This document shows, piece after piece, positions 45,837-54,053 of a stretch of DNA of 64,000 bases (within the stretch, counting starts at the first letter, position 1; each line of letters begins with the position of its first letter). Below the pieces are notes generated by a model, which was given only the letters and a program-made list of their open reading frames with translations, did not search any database and had not been told where the DNA came from. Where the stretch lies: the NCBI RefSeq assembly GCF_035918095.1, contig NZ_CP109137.1, forward strand, positions 7,380,001-7,444,000, given 5' to 3'. The stretch is from Streptomyces sp. NBC_01750 (GTDB lineage Bacteria > Actinomycetota > Actinomycetes > Streptomycetales > Streptomycetaceae). Position numbers and translations under genes: made by a program.

Positions 45837-47233
45837 CCAAAGACGTCATCGCCCTCACGCCCACGATGCCGGACATCCGTACGTTGCTTGCGGGTCTCTA
45901 CGCGGGCGGCCCCGACGTGCGGGTGGACTCCGCGGGCGACGGCGCGGTCGTCCAGCTCCGCGCACCCGGCGGACATCCCCTCATCTCAGTGGAGGCCCCC
46001 ATCTTCGTCCAGGTCCCCGGCGAGGCCTCACGCCTCCTCGGCACGGCCATCGATGACGCCCAAGGTCCGTTCTGGTGGACCGAGACGCGGTCCACCACCG
46101 CCGTCCCCGACGCCGAATCCCTCGCCCGCGCCTTCGCCGGCCGACTCGTCTCCGTCCTGGGCGGCACCACTTGGCCCCCCGGCCCCGTGACCACTGATAT
46201 CGTCCCGCTCACCTCCGACAACGCCCAAGCCCCGGCAACGGACACCTCGCCTCCTGGCATTGACGTCCTCACCGATCAGGCTGCCGTGGTCATCCAGGAC
46301 CGGCCCGTCGTCGCCATGAGCAGCTGGCTCTCCGACGCCCTGCGCACCGCAGCCACCACCAGCCGCGCGCTGCAGATCGTCACCCCCCACACGACTCGCC
46401 TCACCGTCCCCACCCGCACCGCACTCCAGGGCCACCCCAACCGCTGGATCGTCCAGGACCCCGAGCATGGCTACTACGACGGCCTCTCCGGCGCCGCACT
46501 CCGCTGGCACAACGGCGCCTTCACCCCCATCCGTACGCATCCCGGCCCGGTCCCCGCCTTCACCGAGCAGCCCGTGTCCGGTGACCGCCAGCTGATCGTC
46601 TCCCTGCGCACACAGCACGCCCCGGACGCGGGCCTGCTGCTGGGCGGCGCCCTGGAAACCACCTGGCAACAACTCACCGGCGCGCCCCCAACGGGCTGGA
46701 GCACCGCCGAACCCGTCAACCTCCCCTGGTCAACACGCCAGCTGACCGACCTGGCCCGCACCCGGGCCCCCCGCCCGACCTGGCTGATCGCCGTCGGCCA
46801 CCCCGACCGCCCCGCCATCGCCACCCAGCGCATCACCCGCACCACCGCCGGAGTCGAAGAAGACATCACCCTCGCCCTCGGCTACGGCCCCGTCGAAACC
46901 CCGCCCCTCGACACCATCCAGCCCCTCGCCGAGGTGCTCGTGAGCAGGCACAACCTGACCTCGATGCTCACCTCCCTCCGCCCGGGGCGCCGCGACCTCA
47001 CTGTCCCCCCGCACTTCGAGAAGCCACCGGTCCCGGTCACCTTCACTCTGGGCGCCGGTCCCGTCAGCGACATCGGGTTCGCCCACGCCAGTCGCCCACC
47101 CCTGAACCTGCACCCCATACAGCTCGGCCCCACCGCAGCGCCCGCCCTGCACTACCCCCTCGGCGACAGCGCGACCACCTGGGGCGCCCTCCAACAGCTC
47201 ACGACCCACCTCACGGCCGCCCGGGAGAAGTGA
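45833..47233 (+). CDS. DUF6177-like T7SS-associated protein
   Basis: A 466-aa soluble protein, last in the T7SS operon, with a GTG start overlapping the EccC stop (GTGA). It begins with KDVIALTPTMPDIRTLLAGLYAGG; the middle contains VVIQDRPVVAMSSWLSDALR and RWIVQDPEHGYYDGLSG, and the C-terminal half includes VTFTLGAGPVSDIGFAH. It resembles DUF6177 proteins adjacent to streptomycete EccC as I recall them. It has no membrane segment or signal. Function unknown; probably a cytosolic accessory. Confidence 0.65.
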   Translation: MTKDVIALTPTMPDIRTLLAGLYAGGPDVRVDSAGDGAVVQLRAPGGHPLISVEAPIFVQVPGEASRLLGTAIDDAQGPFWWTETRSTTAVPDAESLARAFAGRLVSVLGGTTWPPGPVTTDIVPLTSDNAQAPATDTSPPGIDVLTDQAAVVIQDRPVVAMSSWLSDALRTAATTSRALQIVTPHTTRLTVPTRTALQGHPNRWIVQDPEHGYYDGLSGAALRWHNGAFTPIRTHPGPVPAFTEQPVSGDRQLIVSLRTQHAPDAGLLLGGALETTWQQLTGAPPTGWSTAEPVNLPWSTRQLTDLARTRAPRPTWLIAVGHPDRPAIATQRITRTTAGVEEDITLALGYGPVETPPLDTIQPLAEVLVSRHNLTSMLTSLRPGRRDLTVPPHFEKPPVPVTFTLGAGPVSDIGFAHASRPPLNLHPIQLGPTAAPALHYPLGDSATTWGALQQLTTHLTAAREK

Positions 47234-47499
47234 CAGGATTCTGGAGTCCCTCACCCGCCGCGATCGACGAAGCAACGGCCACGCACACCCTCGGTCCGGG
47301 GCCAACCGGCACCGGCCGGGACCGCCCCTCAGCCCGCCCCCGGCCCGAGTGATCAGTCAGCGTCGTAGACCCGACAAGCCACATCTTGCGGTCGCGATCA
47401 GACAACGCCCGTCTTAGGAAGATGCGTCGCCATCTGCACGACCAGCGAATCTCCGCAGGTCACGGCGGATGCGGCACGACCAGCCCTTGACGGCGGCTC

Positions 47500-47660
47500 C
47501 CGCCAGGGACTCGAACCTGCGGCCAAGCGCTGACGGCCTACCGATTGAGCCGAACGACCGTCTGGATCACGACCTGCCCACCCCCGACCACCGGCTCCCC
47601 CCGTTCCCATGTTCCGTGTCCCCCGCCGGGGATTCGCACCTGCGCGGACGCACGACCAAC
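47500..47660 (-). pseudogene. Degenerate tRNA-like fragments near the right end of the element
   Basis: On the minus strand 47500-47562 resembles a tRNA: GGCTCAATCGGTAGGCC as D arm and CAGG-TTCGAGTC-CCTG as a T arm that has lost one G. A second T-arm-like sequence, GGTGCGAATCCCC, lies at about 47624-47636. Neither folds into a complete tRNA. The stretch 47234-47748 is otherwise gene-free. Confidence 0.5.
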
Positions 47661-47748
47661 ACTTCCCCTCACCCAGACTCCGGTCGGCAGCTACGGCAGA
47701 GCCAGCTCCAATTCGGCGCTGAGTGGCGCGATCCGTGGGCTCCCGGTA

Positions 47749-47768
47749 CAAGTCCCCCCTCGGACACC
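47749..47768 (+). repeat. attR-type 20-bp direct repeat
   Basis: The right copy of the 20-bp repeat is identical to the tRNA-Leu 3' end. It is followed directly by the tRNA-type terminator, which marks the right chromosomal junction. Confidence 0.88.
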
Positions 47769-47774
47769 AATGAG

Positions 47775-47800
47775 AACCCCACTTTCGTGTGGGGTTTTCT
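47775..47800 (+). terminator. Displaced tRNA-Leu terminator
   Basis: AACCCCAC-TTTCGT-GTGGGGTT followed by TTCT: an 8-bp stem with a T-tail, 6 bp after the right repeat. It fits the terminator that originally ended tRNA-Leu. Confidence 0.85.
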
Positions 47801-47818
47801 GCTGTCCGGCCGTGTGCG

Positions 47819-50413
47819 TCACCGTTTGAGGACCGCCTCCATGACGCGCTTGGCGATCGGAGCGGCGATCTTGTCCCCCGAGGCTTTCTCCCCGGTCCCG
47901 CCGGAGGACTCGACGACAACGGCGACGGCAACCGCCGGGGATCCGGATTCCTCCCTCTTGGCGTAGGAGACGAACCAGGCGTAGGCGGTGTTGCTGGTTC
48001 CGGTGGGGAGCTGGGCGCTGCCGCTCATGCCGCCCACCGTGCTCCCGGGAATCTTGGCCCCGGATCCTGGTCCGTCCCCGACGATGTACTCCATCATCTG
48101 CTGCAGCTTCCTCGCGTTGAGTTCGCTGAGCGACCGGCTCATCGCCTTGGGCTTGTGCTGCTCGACGATCTTGCCGTCGGCGGTCTGCAGGCCGGCGACC
48201 AGGTACGGCTGCATGAGCGCGCCCTCGTTGGCGACGGCTGCCGTGACCATGGCCATCTGCAGAGGCGTGACGCTGGTGCTGCCCTGGCCGATGCCATCAA
48301 GGGCATTGAGCGAACCATCGTCCGCGGGATAGACGGACTTGACCGCGAGCACGGGCGTGGTGATCTCCTTGTTGAAGCCGAATCCGGCAGCCTGCTCGCG
48401 CATCTTCGCGTTCCCGAGGTCATTGCTGATCTTGGCGAAGACGGTGTTACAGGAATTCAGGAGAGCGGACTGAAGGGACGCGTTCTCGCAGGTGGCGCCG
48501 TCCTCGTTCTTCAGCTGGACCGTGGACTCGGGGAGCGTCCACGGCGCAGGCGAGTCGGTGGCTGCCTCGATGTTCTTGTAGAGGCCGTTCTCCAGGGCGG
48601 CGGCGGCCGTGACCACTTCGAAGGTGGAGCCCGGCGGATAGGTCCGCTTCAGCGCTCGGTTGAGCAGGGGCTTTTCCGTGTCGCCGTTCAGGGCGGTCCA
48701 GGCTGCCGTGTCCTCCTTGGATGTGCCGGCGATCGTTGACGGGGAGTAGGAGGGGCCGGAGACGAGCGCGAGGATCTTGCCGCTGCTTGGATCGAGCGCC
48801 ACGACGGCGCCCTGCTTGCCCTTCAGCCCCTTGTACGCGGCTTGCTGGGCGGCGGCGTCGATGGTGGTGAACACATTCCCTGCGCCGGCTGAGTGAAGTC
48901 GGGAGTCGGTGCCGGTCAGAAGCTTGTCCTCGACGTTCTCCAGCAGACTGGTGCCGAACGACTGGGTGGCGTAGCCGGTGACGGACGCGTACAAGGGGCC
49001 GTCGGTGTACGTGCGTTTCCAGCGCATTTTCTGCCCGGTGTCCGAGGAGCCGGTGACTGCCTTGTTGTTCACCAGAATGGATCCACGCGGCCGGTCGTAA
49101 CGGCCGGGAGAACCCGGGTCGTTGGACTGGTCGACGAGCATGGGCGTGACCGTCGCGGCCGCGGCGATCAGGACGACGAGCCCGCCGAGGACAACACGAC
49201 CGCGGCGAGTGCGCAGAAAGTGAGGCCGGCGCGGCGGTCCGTGGGCCGCGTCTACGGCGGGCGACGACAGGTTGATCAGAACCGGCTGCGGTGGATCCTC
49301 GTCGGACACGCTCTCGTCGGGCACAGCGTCGCCGCGCGCGTGGGCTGCCGAAGCCGGGGGACCGGTCACTGTCTCCGGCTGCTCCTCGGAGGAACCCTCC
49401 GCGAGCGGCGTGCCGGAGCCGATCGAGACGCTGTCCAGCTGGGCGCGAGCGGCCTGCGCCACGCGGGGAATGTCCTCATCGGCGACTTGCTCGAGCGCCC
49501 GGCGGGCGGCCAGGGCGCGGGCGGGATCGCTGTCCGTGAGCGATTCGCCCATGGCGGCGACGGCGCCGAGCCGGACGGCCGGATGGGGACTCGCGAGGCG
49601 AGTGGCCCAGGCATCGGGCAGTAAGGGGGAGGGGATGGAGACGCCGACGGGACTGCGGGCGAGCAGGATCTTTCCCTCGGCTCCGTAGAGCCAGCGCTGT
49701 GGTGTCTGCGCCACATCGTCGACCCGTAGCCGGTCGAACGCGTAGGTGTAGGCGTCGTCCACGGAGATGTATCCGTCGTGGTCGGTGTCGGCCTCACCGC
49801 TGCGAATGCCGGTCACCAAAGCGCTGGTGAACACGGATCCCGGCAGGACCTCCCCGGGGACGGGCTCGCCTTCGAACGAGTACTCGGTCGCCCGCGAGGC
49901 CGTCAGCACGACCCGGCCGCGGGAGTGGCCGTGGAACCTCTCGCCCAGTCCCAGGTCGGTCTCTCCCTTGCTGCGTTGCGCGAAAGCGCCACTGAAGCAG
50001 CAGTCCAGAATCACCACTTGCCGTCGTGCTCGGCAGTCGTCCAGCTGGTCGAGGAGCCATTGCGCCTCCACTCCGGTGGCGGCCAGCCGGTCCTTGCGGG
50101 TATCCGTAGCGGCGAAGTACAGGCGCCTGCGGGCATCGACGAGCCCGTGGCAGGACACGTACACCACCACAAGATCGTGCGGAGCGCGATGAGCGAGGAA
50201 TTCCTCGAAGGCCAGCCGGACATCCTGAGCCGTCCTGTCGATCACCTGCGTGACCGTGAACCCGCCGATCTCCGGATCGGAGAGGACGTCGCTCAGAGCG
50301 GCGGCGTCATGTGCGGGCGCCCGCAGCCGGCGGAGTGAGGCGTCGGTGTACGTGGAGGTCGCCACCACCAGGGCCAGCCGGCGCTCGGCCGACAGCTCAG
50401 GTGTCGGCTGCAT
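47819..50413 (-). CDS. Caspase-like protease / EF-hand-like loop / membrane helix / inactive penicillin-binding domain fusion
   Basis: An 864-aa fusion. The N-terminal caspase/peptidase C14-like domain (about 12-260) has the catalytic dyad H89 (YVSCHG) and C139 (LDCCFSG). An EF-hand-like loop, DTDHDGYISVDD, follows at about residue 210. After a polar linker, one membrane helix spans about 404-425 with the basic HFLRTRRGR on its N side, so the caspase should be cytosolic and the C-terminus outside. The C-terminal domain (about 450-864) is a PbpA-like transpeptidase: S654-C-N is kept, but SxxK reads S596-T-F-E599 and KTG reads M796-S-G798, so it is probably inactive. It starts 17 bp inside the end of the EACC1 gene and lies 50 bp from the integrated element. 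Confidence 0.85.
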   Translation of the reverse strand: MQPTPELSAERRLALVVATSTYTDASLRRLRAPAHDAAALSDVLSDPEIGGFTVTQVIDRTAQDVRLAFEEFLAHRAPHDLVVVYVSCHGLVDARRRLYFAATDTRKDRLAATGVEAQWLLDQLDDCRARRQVVILDCCFSGAFAQRSKGETDLGLGERFHGHSRGRVVLTASRATEYSFEGEPVPGEVLPGSVFTSALVTGIRSGEADTDHDGYISVDDAYTYAFDRLRVDDVAQTPQRWLYGAEGKILLARSPVGVSIPSPLLPDAWATRLASPHPAVRLGAVAAMGESLTDSDPARALAARRALEQVADEDIPRVAQAARAQLDSVSIGSGTPLAEGSSEEQPETVTGPPASAAHARGDAVPDESVSDEDPPQPVLINLSSPAVDAAHGPPRRPHFLRTRRGRVVLGGLVVLIAAAATVTPMLVDQSNDPGSPGRYDRPRGSILVNNKAVTGSSDTGQKMRWKRTYTDGPLYASVTGYATQSFGTSLLENVEDKLLTGTDSRLHSAGAGNVFTTIDAAAQQAAYKGLKGKQGAVVALDPSSGKILALVSGPSYSPSTIAGTSKEDTAAWTALNGDTEKPLLNRALKRTYPPGSTFEVVTAAAALENGLYKNIEAATDSPAPWTLPESTVQLKNEDGATCENASLQSALLNSCNTVFAKISNDLGNAKMREQAAGFGFNKEITTPVLAVKSVYPADDGSLNALDGIGQGSTSVTPLQMAMVTAAVANEGALMQPYLVAGLQTADGKIVEQHKPKAMSRSLSELNARKLQQMMEYIVGDGPGSGAKIPGSTVGGMSGSAQLPTGTSNTAYAWFVSYAKREESGSPAVAVAVVVESSGGTGEKASGDKIAAPIAKRVMEAVLKR

Positions 50414-50774
50414 GGCGTGCGAGCCAGGCGCTGATGATGGCCTCCTGCTGCGCCGAGGTCACGCCGGTGACCTTCAACGTGTCCCCGCCGAGGCTGACTT
50501 CGACCACACGGTCCGTGCGCCCCGTCCAACTGCGTACCGCCTGGACGACCCCCCGCAGTGCGTCGGCGGCGCGTAGCTGAACGGCCAGCCAGCCCACCAC
50601 GGTGGCGAGCCCCTTGGCGTGCTCGGGCTCGGTTGCCTCGCTCACCGGATCGACCGCCATGACGTCGAGATCGAGCAACTCCGCGCGCAGACGCCCGGTG
50701 ATCTCGGCGAGCTCCTCCGGATCGTCGTCCGGAAGCGGCCGAACCCGTACGCTCAAGCCGACGAAGTCCGACAC
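50397..50774 (-). CDS. Effector-associated constant component EACC1-like protein
   Basis: A 125-aa protein with the EACC1 pattern: LSVRVRPLPDDDPEELAEITGRLRAELLDLD, a middle LRGVVQAVRSWTGR, and a C-terminal VEVSLGGDTLKVTGVTSAQQEAIISAWLARHA. EACC1 is the invariant partner of diverse effectors, caspases included, in predicted bacterial conflict systems. I choose GTG 50774, which follows GGAGGGGG, over an upstream in-frame ATG. The end overlaps the caspase fusion start by 17 bp, so the two are co-translated. Confidence 0.8.
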   Translation of the reverse strand: MSDFVGLSVRVRPLPDDDPEELAEITGRLRAELLDLDVMAVDPVSEATEPEHAKGLATVVGWLAVQLRAADALRGVVQAVRSWTGRTDRVVEVSLGGDTLKVTGVTSAQQEAIISAWLARHAADT

Positions 50775-50861
50775 AAGGCCCCCTCCTGTACCCGACCCCA
50801 CTGAGAGTAGCCGCTCGCACACGAGTGTGCGGGCCGCTTCCACCGGATCCCTGATGCGCCC

Positions 50862-52691
50862 TCAGCGTGTGTACAGGGCCTTGATGTCCGCCGCGTACGC
50901 TCCCGTGATCGCCCGCCGTTTGAGCTTCAGCGTCGGTGTCATCAGACCGGAGTCCAGGCTGAACTCCTGCGGCAGGATGCGGAACGCCCGGATGGACTCC
51001 GCCCTCGAAACACGGGTGTTGGCCCGGGAGACCGCACGCTGGATCTGCGCCCGCAGGTCTTCGTCGTCCGTCATCGCCGTGATGTCCAACGGCTGCTTCC
51101 CCTTCAGTGCCTGCCAGTGCGCCAGCGCCTCGGGGTCCACGGTGATGAGCGCCGCGATGTACGGCTGGTCGTCTCCCACGATCAGGCACTGCGAGATCAG
51201 TGGGTGGTGGCGCAGTTGCTCTTCCAGGGGCAACGGTGCCACGCTCTTGCCGCCGCTGGTGATGATGACGTCCTTCTTGCGCCCCGTGATGACGAGGTAG
51301 CCCTCTCCGTCGAGATGGCCCATGTCCCCGGTGGCGAACCACCCGTCGCGCAGCACCGCTTCGGTGGCCTTCGGGTTGTTGAGGTAGCCGGCGAAGACCG
51401 TGTCGCCGCGTACCCACACCTCGCTGTCGCTCGCGATGTGTACGGCGCAGCCCGGAATCGGCCGGCCCACCGTGCCGAATCTGACCGCTCCCGGGGGCTG
51501 GGCCGTGATGCCGCCCGCGGTCTCGGTGAGGCCGTACCCGTCGTACACGGTGATGCCCGTGCCCGCGAAGAACAGCCCCAGCTCCCTCCGGAGCGTCGAG
51601 CCGCCGGACACCGCGTTGCGTACCTGCCCGCCCAGTACGGCGCGCAGCTTGCTGTAGACCAGGCGGTCGTAGGCGGCGTGCAGGACCTTCAGGGACGGCC
51701 CTGGGCCGTGGCCCGAGCCGGTGGAGTGCCGTTCCACGGCCTCGGCATAGCGCACCGCGACGGCCGCGGCCTTGTCGAAGAGGCTGACGCGTCCGGCTTC
51801 CTCGGCGGTGCGGCGGGCCTTGTGGAAGATCTTCTCGAAGATGTACGGCACGGCGAAGAGAAACGTGGGCTGGAAGGACGCCAGGGCGGGGAGCAGCGCC
51901 TCGGGCGTCAGATCGGGCTGGTGGCCGAGGCGGACGCCGCCACGCAGGCAGGCGACGACGACCATCAGCCCGTAAATGTGGGCGACGGGCAGGAAGTTGA
52001 GAATCGAAGGCTGCACCCCGGGCTCGGCTATGATCCCGCCCCAGCCTTCGAGGAGGATGTCGCATTCGGCGGCCAGATTGGCGTGGGTGATGAGGCAGCC
52101 CTTGGGCGTTCCGGTGGTGCCGGAGGTGTAGCAGATCGCGGCGACCTGGTCCGGCAACACAGCGGCATGGTGACGGTGGATCAGGTCGTCGTCCATCCCG
52201 GTGCCCTGGTCGATCAGGGTGGCCACACAGCCCAGGTCCATCTGCCAGATCGCGGACAGCCGAGTCTCCGCGTCGGTGGCCGCCGCCACGGTCATCGCAT
52301 GGTTCTCGTGCTCGACCACGATGGCCCGGACCTGGGCGTCGTACAGGATCCAGCGCACCTGCTCGATGGACGACGTGGGGTAGACCGGAACGACCTCGGC
52401 GCCGACGGACCACAGGGCGTACGCCAGAACCGTCCACTCGTAGCGAGTACGGGACATCAGCGCGACCCGGTCGCCGAAGCGGATGCCGTTGGCCAGGAAA
52501 CCCTTGGCCACGGCCAGGACTTCGTCGCGGAACTGCTCTGCGGTCATCGGTTCCCAGCCATCAGGCTGTGTCGCCGAGCGGCGGGAGAACTGGACCAGGG
52601 AGGGATCACGATCGGCGGTCTCGTAGACCGATTCGGCCAGGCCCTTCGACCACGGCGGTTCGGCCCGGAAAGGAGGACCGCTTCCTGGCAT
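50862..52691 (-). CDS. AMP-dependent long-chain fatty acyl-CoA ligase
   Basis: A 609-aa adenylate-forming enzyme of FadD15-type long-chain acyl-CoA synthetases. Landmarks are P-loop YTSGTTGTPKG (about residue 189), YGLTETAGG (about 367), GWFATGDMGHLDGEGYLVITGRKKD split over A8 (about 443-467), and the C-terminal lysine region TPTLKLKRR. It would activate fatty acids with ATP and CoA in the cytosol. The ATG has GGGAGAGG upstream. It lies 88 bp upstream of the EACC1 gene on the same strand and is probably unrelated in function. Confidence 0.92.
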   Translation of the reverse strand: MPGSGPPFRAEPPWSKGLAESVYETADRDPSLVQFSRRSATQPDGWEPMTAEQFRDEVLAVAKGFLANGIRFGDRVALMSRTRYEWTVLAYALWSVGAEVVPVYPTSSIEQVRWILYDAQVRAIVVEHENHAMTVAAATDAETRLSAIWQMDLGCVATLIDQGTGMDDDLIHRHHAAVLPDQVAAICYTSGTTGTPKGCLITHANLAAECDILLEGWGGIIAEPGVQPSILNFLPVAHIYGLMVVVACLRGGVRLGHQPDLTPEALLPALASFQPTFLFAVPYIFEKIFHKARRTAEEAGRVSLFDKAAAVAVRYAEAVERHSTGSGHGPGPSLKVLHAAYDRLVYSKLRAVLGGQVRNAVSGGSTLRRELGLFFAGTGITVYDGYGLTETAGGITAQPPGAVRFGTVGRPIPGCAVHIASDSEVWVRGDTVFAGYLNNPKATEAVLRDGWFATGDMGHLDGEGYLVITGRKKDVIITSGGKSVAPLPLEEQLRHHPLISQCLIVGDDQPYIAALITVDPEALAHWQALKGKQPLDITAMTDDEDLRAQIQRAVSRANTRVSRAESIRAFRILPQEFSLDSGLMTPTLKLKRRAITGAYAADIKALYTR

Positions 52692-53153
52692 ATGGCCTCT
52701 CCCTTCCCCGTGTTCGGGGCGTCGCGCTGTGCAACTCAGGGAGCGAAAGGTACCTGTTGGAGGCAGTTCCTGCCTAGATTTCGGACACTTCCTTTGTCAG
52801 TCGTCCGGGGTGAGGGCGGGCTCCCGGGCCCCAAGTGCCGTATGCGAACCCTCGCGACCGTGGTCTCCGCCTTCCGCTCACGTCAGGGACGTCGGCCTGA
52901 CGGCGGATGTCACTGGCGTTCGGGGCAGGAGGTCGGTGTCGACAACGTAGCCGATCGCGGTGGCCTCTGCGGCGACATCACCGACGGACGCTTCATTGTT
53001 CAACCGTGTGATCAGGTCCCTGTCGAGCGGGGCGAGTTCGTACACATGGCGGCATCATGGCCGATCGCGACCTCGGTGGTACGAGGGCCCGGTAGACGTC
53101 GCGCCGTAGATCGGCGACCGTACGGGCACGCCGTCGTCCGTGAAGGCCGGCTG
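52692..53153. other. Gene-free stretch
   Basis: A 462-bp region between the acyl-CoA ligase start and the CDP-alcohol transferase stop. It must hold the ligase promoter on the minus strand. I recognise no RNA gene, repeat or conserved frame in it. Confidence 0.5.
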
Positions 53154-53945
53154 TCAGGCCGCTTGGCGCACTGCCTCGGCAGACTCCCCGGCCGCCTCCT
53201 CGGCTGTCCCCTCGGCCGTCTCCTCCGCAACGCCTCCCCTGACGCGCCACAACCACCCGATGTCGCGTCCGAAGGACCACACCAGCAACCCCAGCGCCAC
53301 CACAACAGCCGCGAATGCCGGCCAGCGCGGCAGGATCCCCGCGCCCGCCACGAGCAGCACGATCCCCTGCAGCGCGGCCACCGTCTTGCGTGCCGTGCTC
53401 GGTGGCAGCGGCCCGCGCAGCCAGGGCAGTATTCGGGCCGCCGCGACGAACGCGTATCGCAGGGCGCCGATCAGCAGCACCCACGGGCCCAGCGAGGTGG
53501 CGACGTAGACGCTGAGCACCAGGATGAGGAACGCGTCGACCTCCATGTCGAAGCGTGCCCCCAAGGCGGACGCCGAGCCGGTGCGCCGGGCGACCTGGCC
53601 GTCGACCGCGTCGAGTATCAGCGCCACTGTCGTCAGGGCGACCAGGACGGTGACCGGCGGCGGACTCTCGAAGGAATCCGCGACCAGCGCGGTCACACCC
53701 CCGACGAGCGTCGCCCGGGCCAGTGTGACGCGGTTGGCAGCTCCGAAGGACTTGAGCCACGACCGGCGCAGGGCGCGGGTGAGCACGGCCCAGGTGGCGA
53801 CCGCGAAGGCCAGGCCCGTCAGCCATCCCGCCGGGCCCAGGCCTATCGCCGTGCCGAGCAGGGCCAGCAGGAGTACCTGGGCGCCGGCTCCCACGGCTGT
53901 CTCGTGCCGCAGTGGCCTCATGTCGTACGCGTTGTTCAAGGCCAC
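53154..53945 (-). CDS. CDP-alcohol phosphatidyltransferase family protein
   Basis: A 263-aa integral membrane enzyme. The CDP-alcohol motif D-x2-D-G-x2-A-R-x8-G-x3-D-x3-D is present as DAVDGQVARRTGSASALGARFDMEVD, read across about residues 112-137, so catalysis should be intact. Six or so hydrophobic segments surround it. The last 25 residues are Glu/Ala-rich (EETAEGTAEEAAGESAEA) and repetitive. The GTG start has GGAGG about 8 bases upstream. It is divergent from the dehydrogenase gene across a 108-bp promoter gap and probably belongs to the same small-molecule cluster. Confidence 0.9.
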   Translation of the reverse strand: MALNNAYDMRPLRHETAVGAGAQVLLLALLGTAIGLGPAGWLTGLAFAVATWAVLTRALRRSWLKSFGAANRVTLARATLVGGVTALVADSFESPPPVTVLVALTTVALILDAVDGQVARRTGSASALGARFDMEVDAFLILVLSVYVATSLGPWVLLIGALRYAFVAAARILPWLRGPLPPSTARKTVAALQGIVLLVAGAGILPRWPAFAAVVVALGLLVWSFGRDIGWLWRVRGGVAEETAEGTAEEAAGESAEAVRQAA

Positions 53946-54053
53946 CGTGCATCCTCCGGCCGAGTGACAGATCCATCAGGTGCCGCGTACCGTGTGCGCG
54001 GCTTCTCAAAAGATCAGTACGCGAATCGTCGCCCGATTGCTCAGGAGGCGCCA

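Larger units (their letters stand above)
29784..47768. mobile_element. Integrated element in tRNA-Leu carrying a type VII secretion toxin locus
   Basis: The element is bounded by a perfect 20-bp direct repeat, CAAGTCCCCCCTCGGACACC, at 29784-29803 (within the tRNA-Leu 3' end) and 47749-47768. The inserted unit is 17,965 bp. A rho-independent terminator follows the right copy directly, as expected for the displaced tRNA terminator. Contents: serine recombinase at the left end, two DNA methyltransferases, a HEPN fragment, and the T7SS/toxin/immunity operon. No relaxase, TraB or replication gene is visible, so it is more like a mobilisable island than a self-transmissible element. Confidence 0.88.

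Noticed and set aside
51117..54053. Long in-frame extension ahead of the dehydrogenase gene
   Set aside because: It runs antisense through the acyl-CoA ligase; AGGAGG before ATG 54054 fixes the true start.
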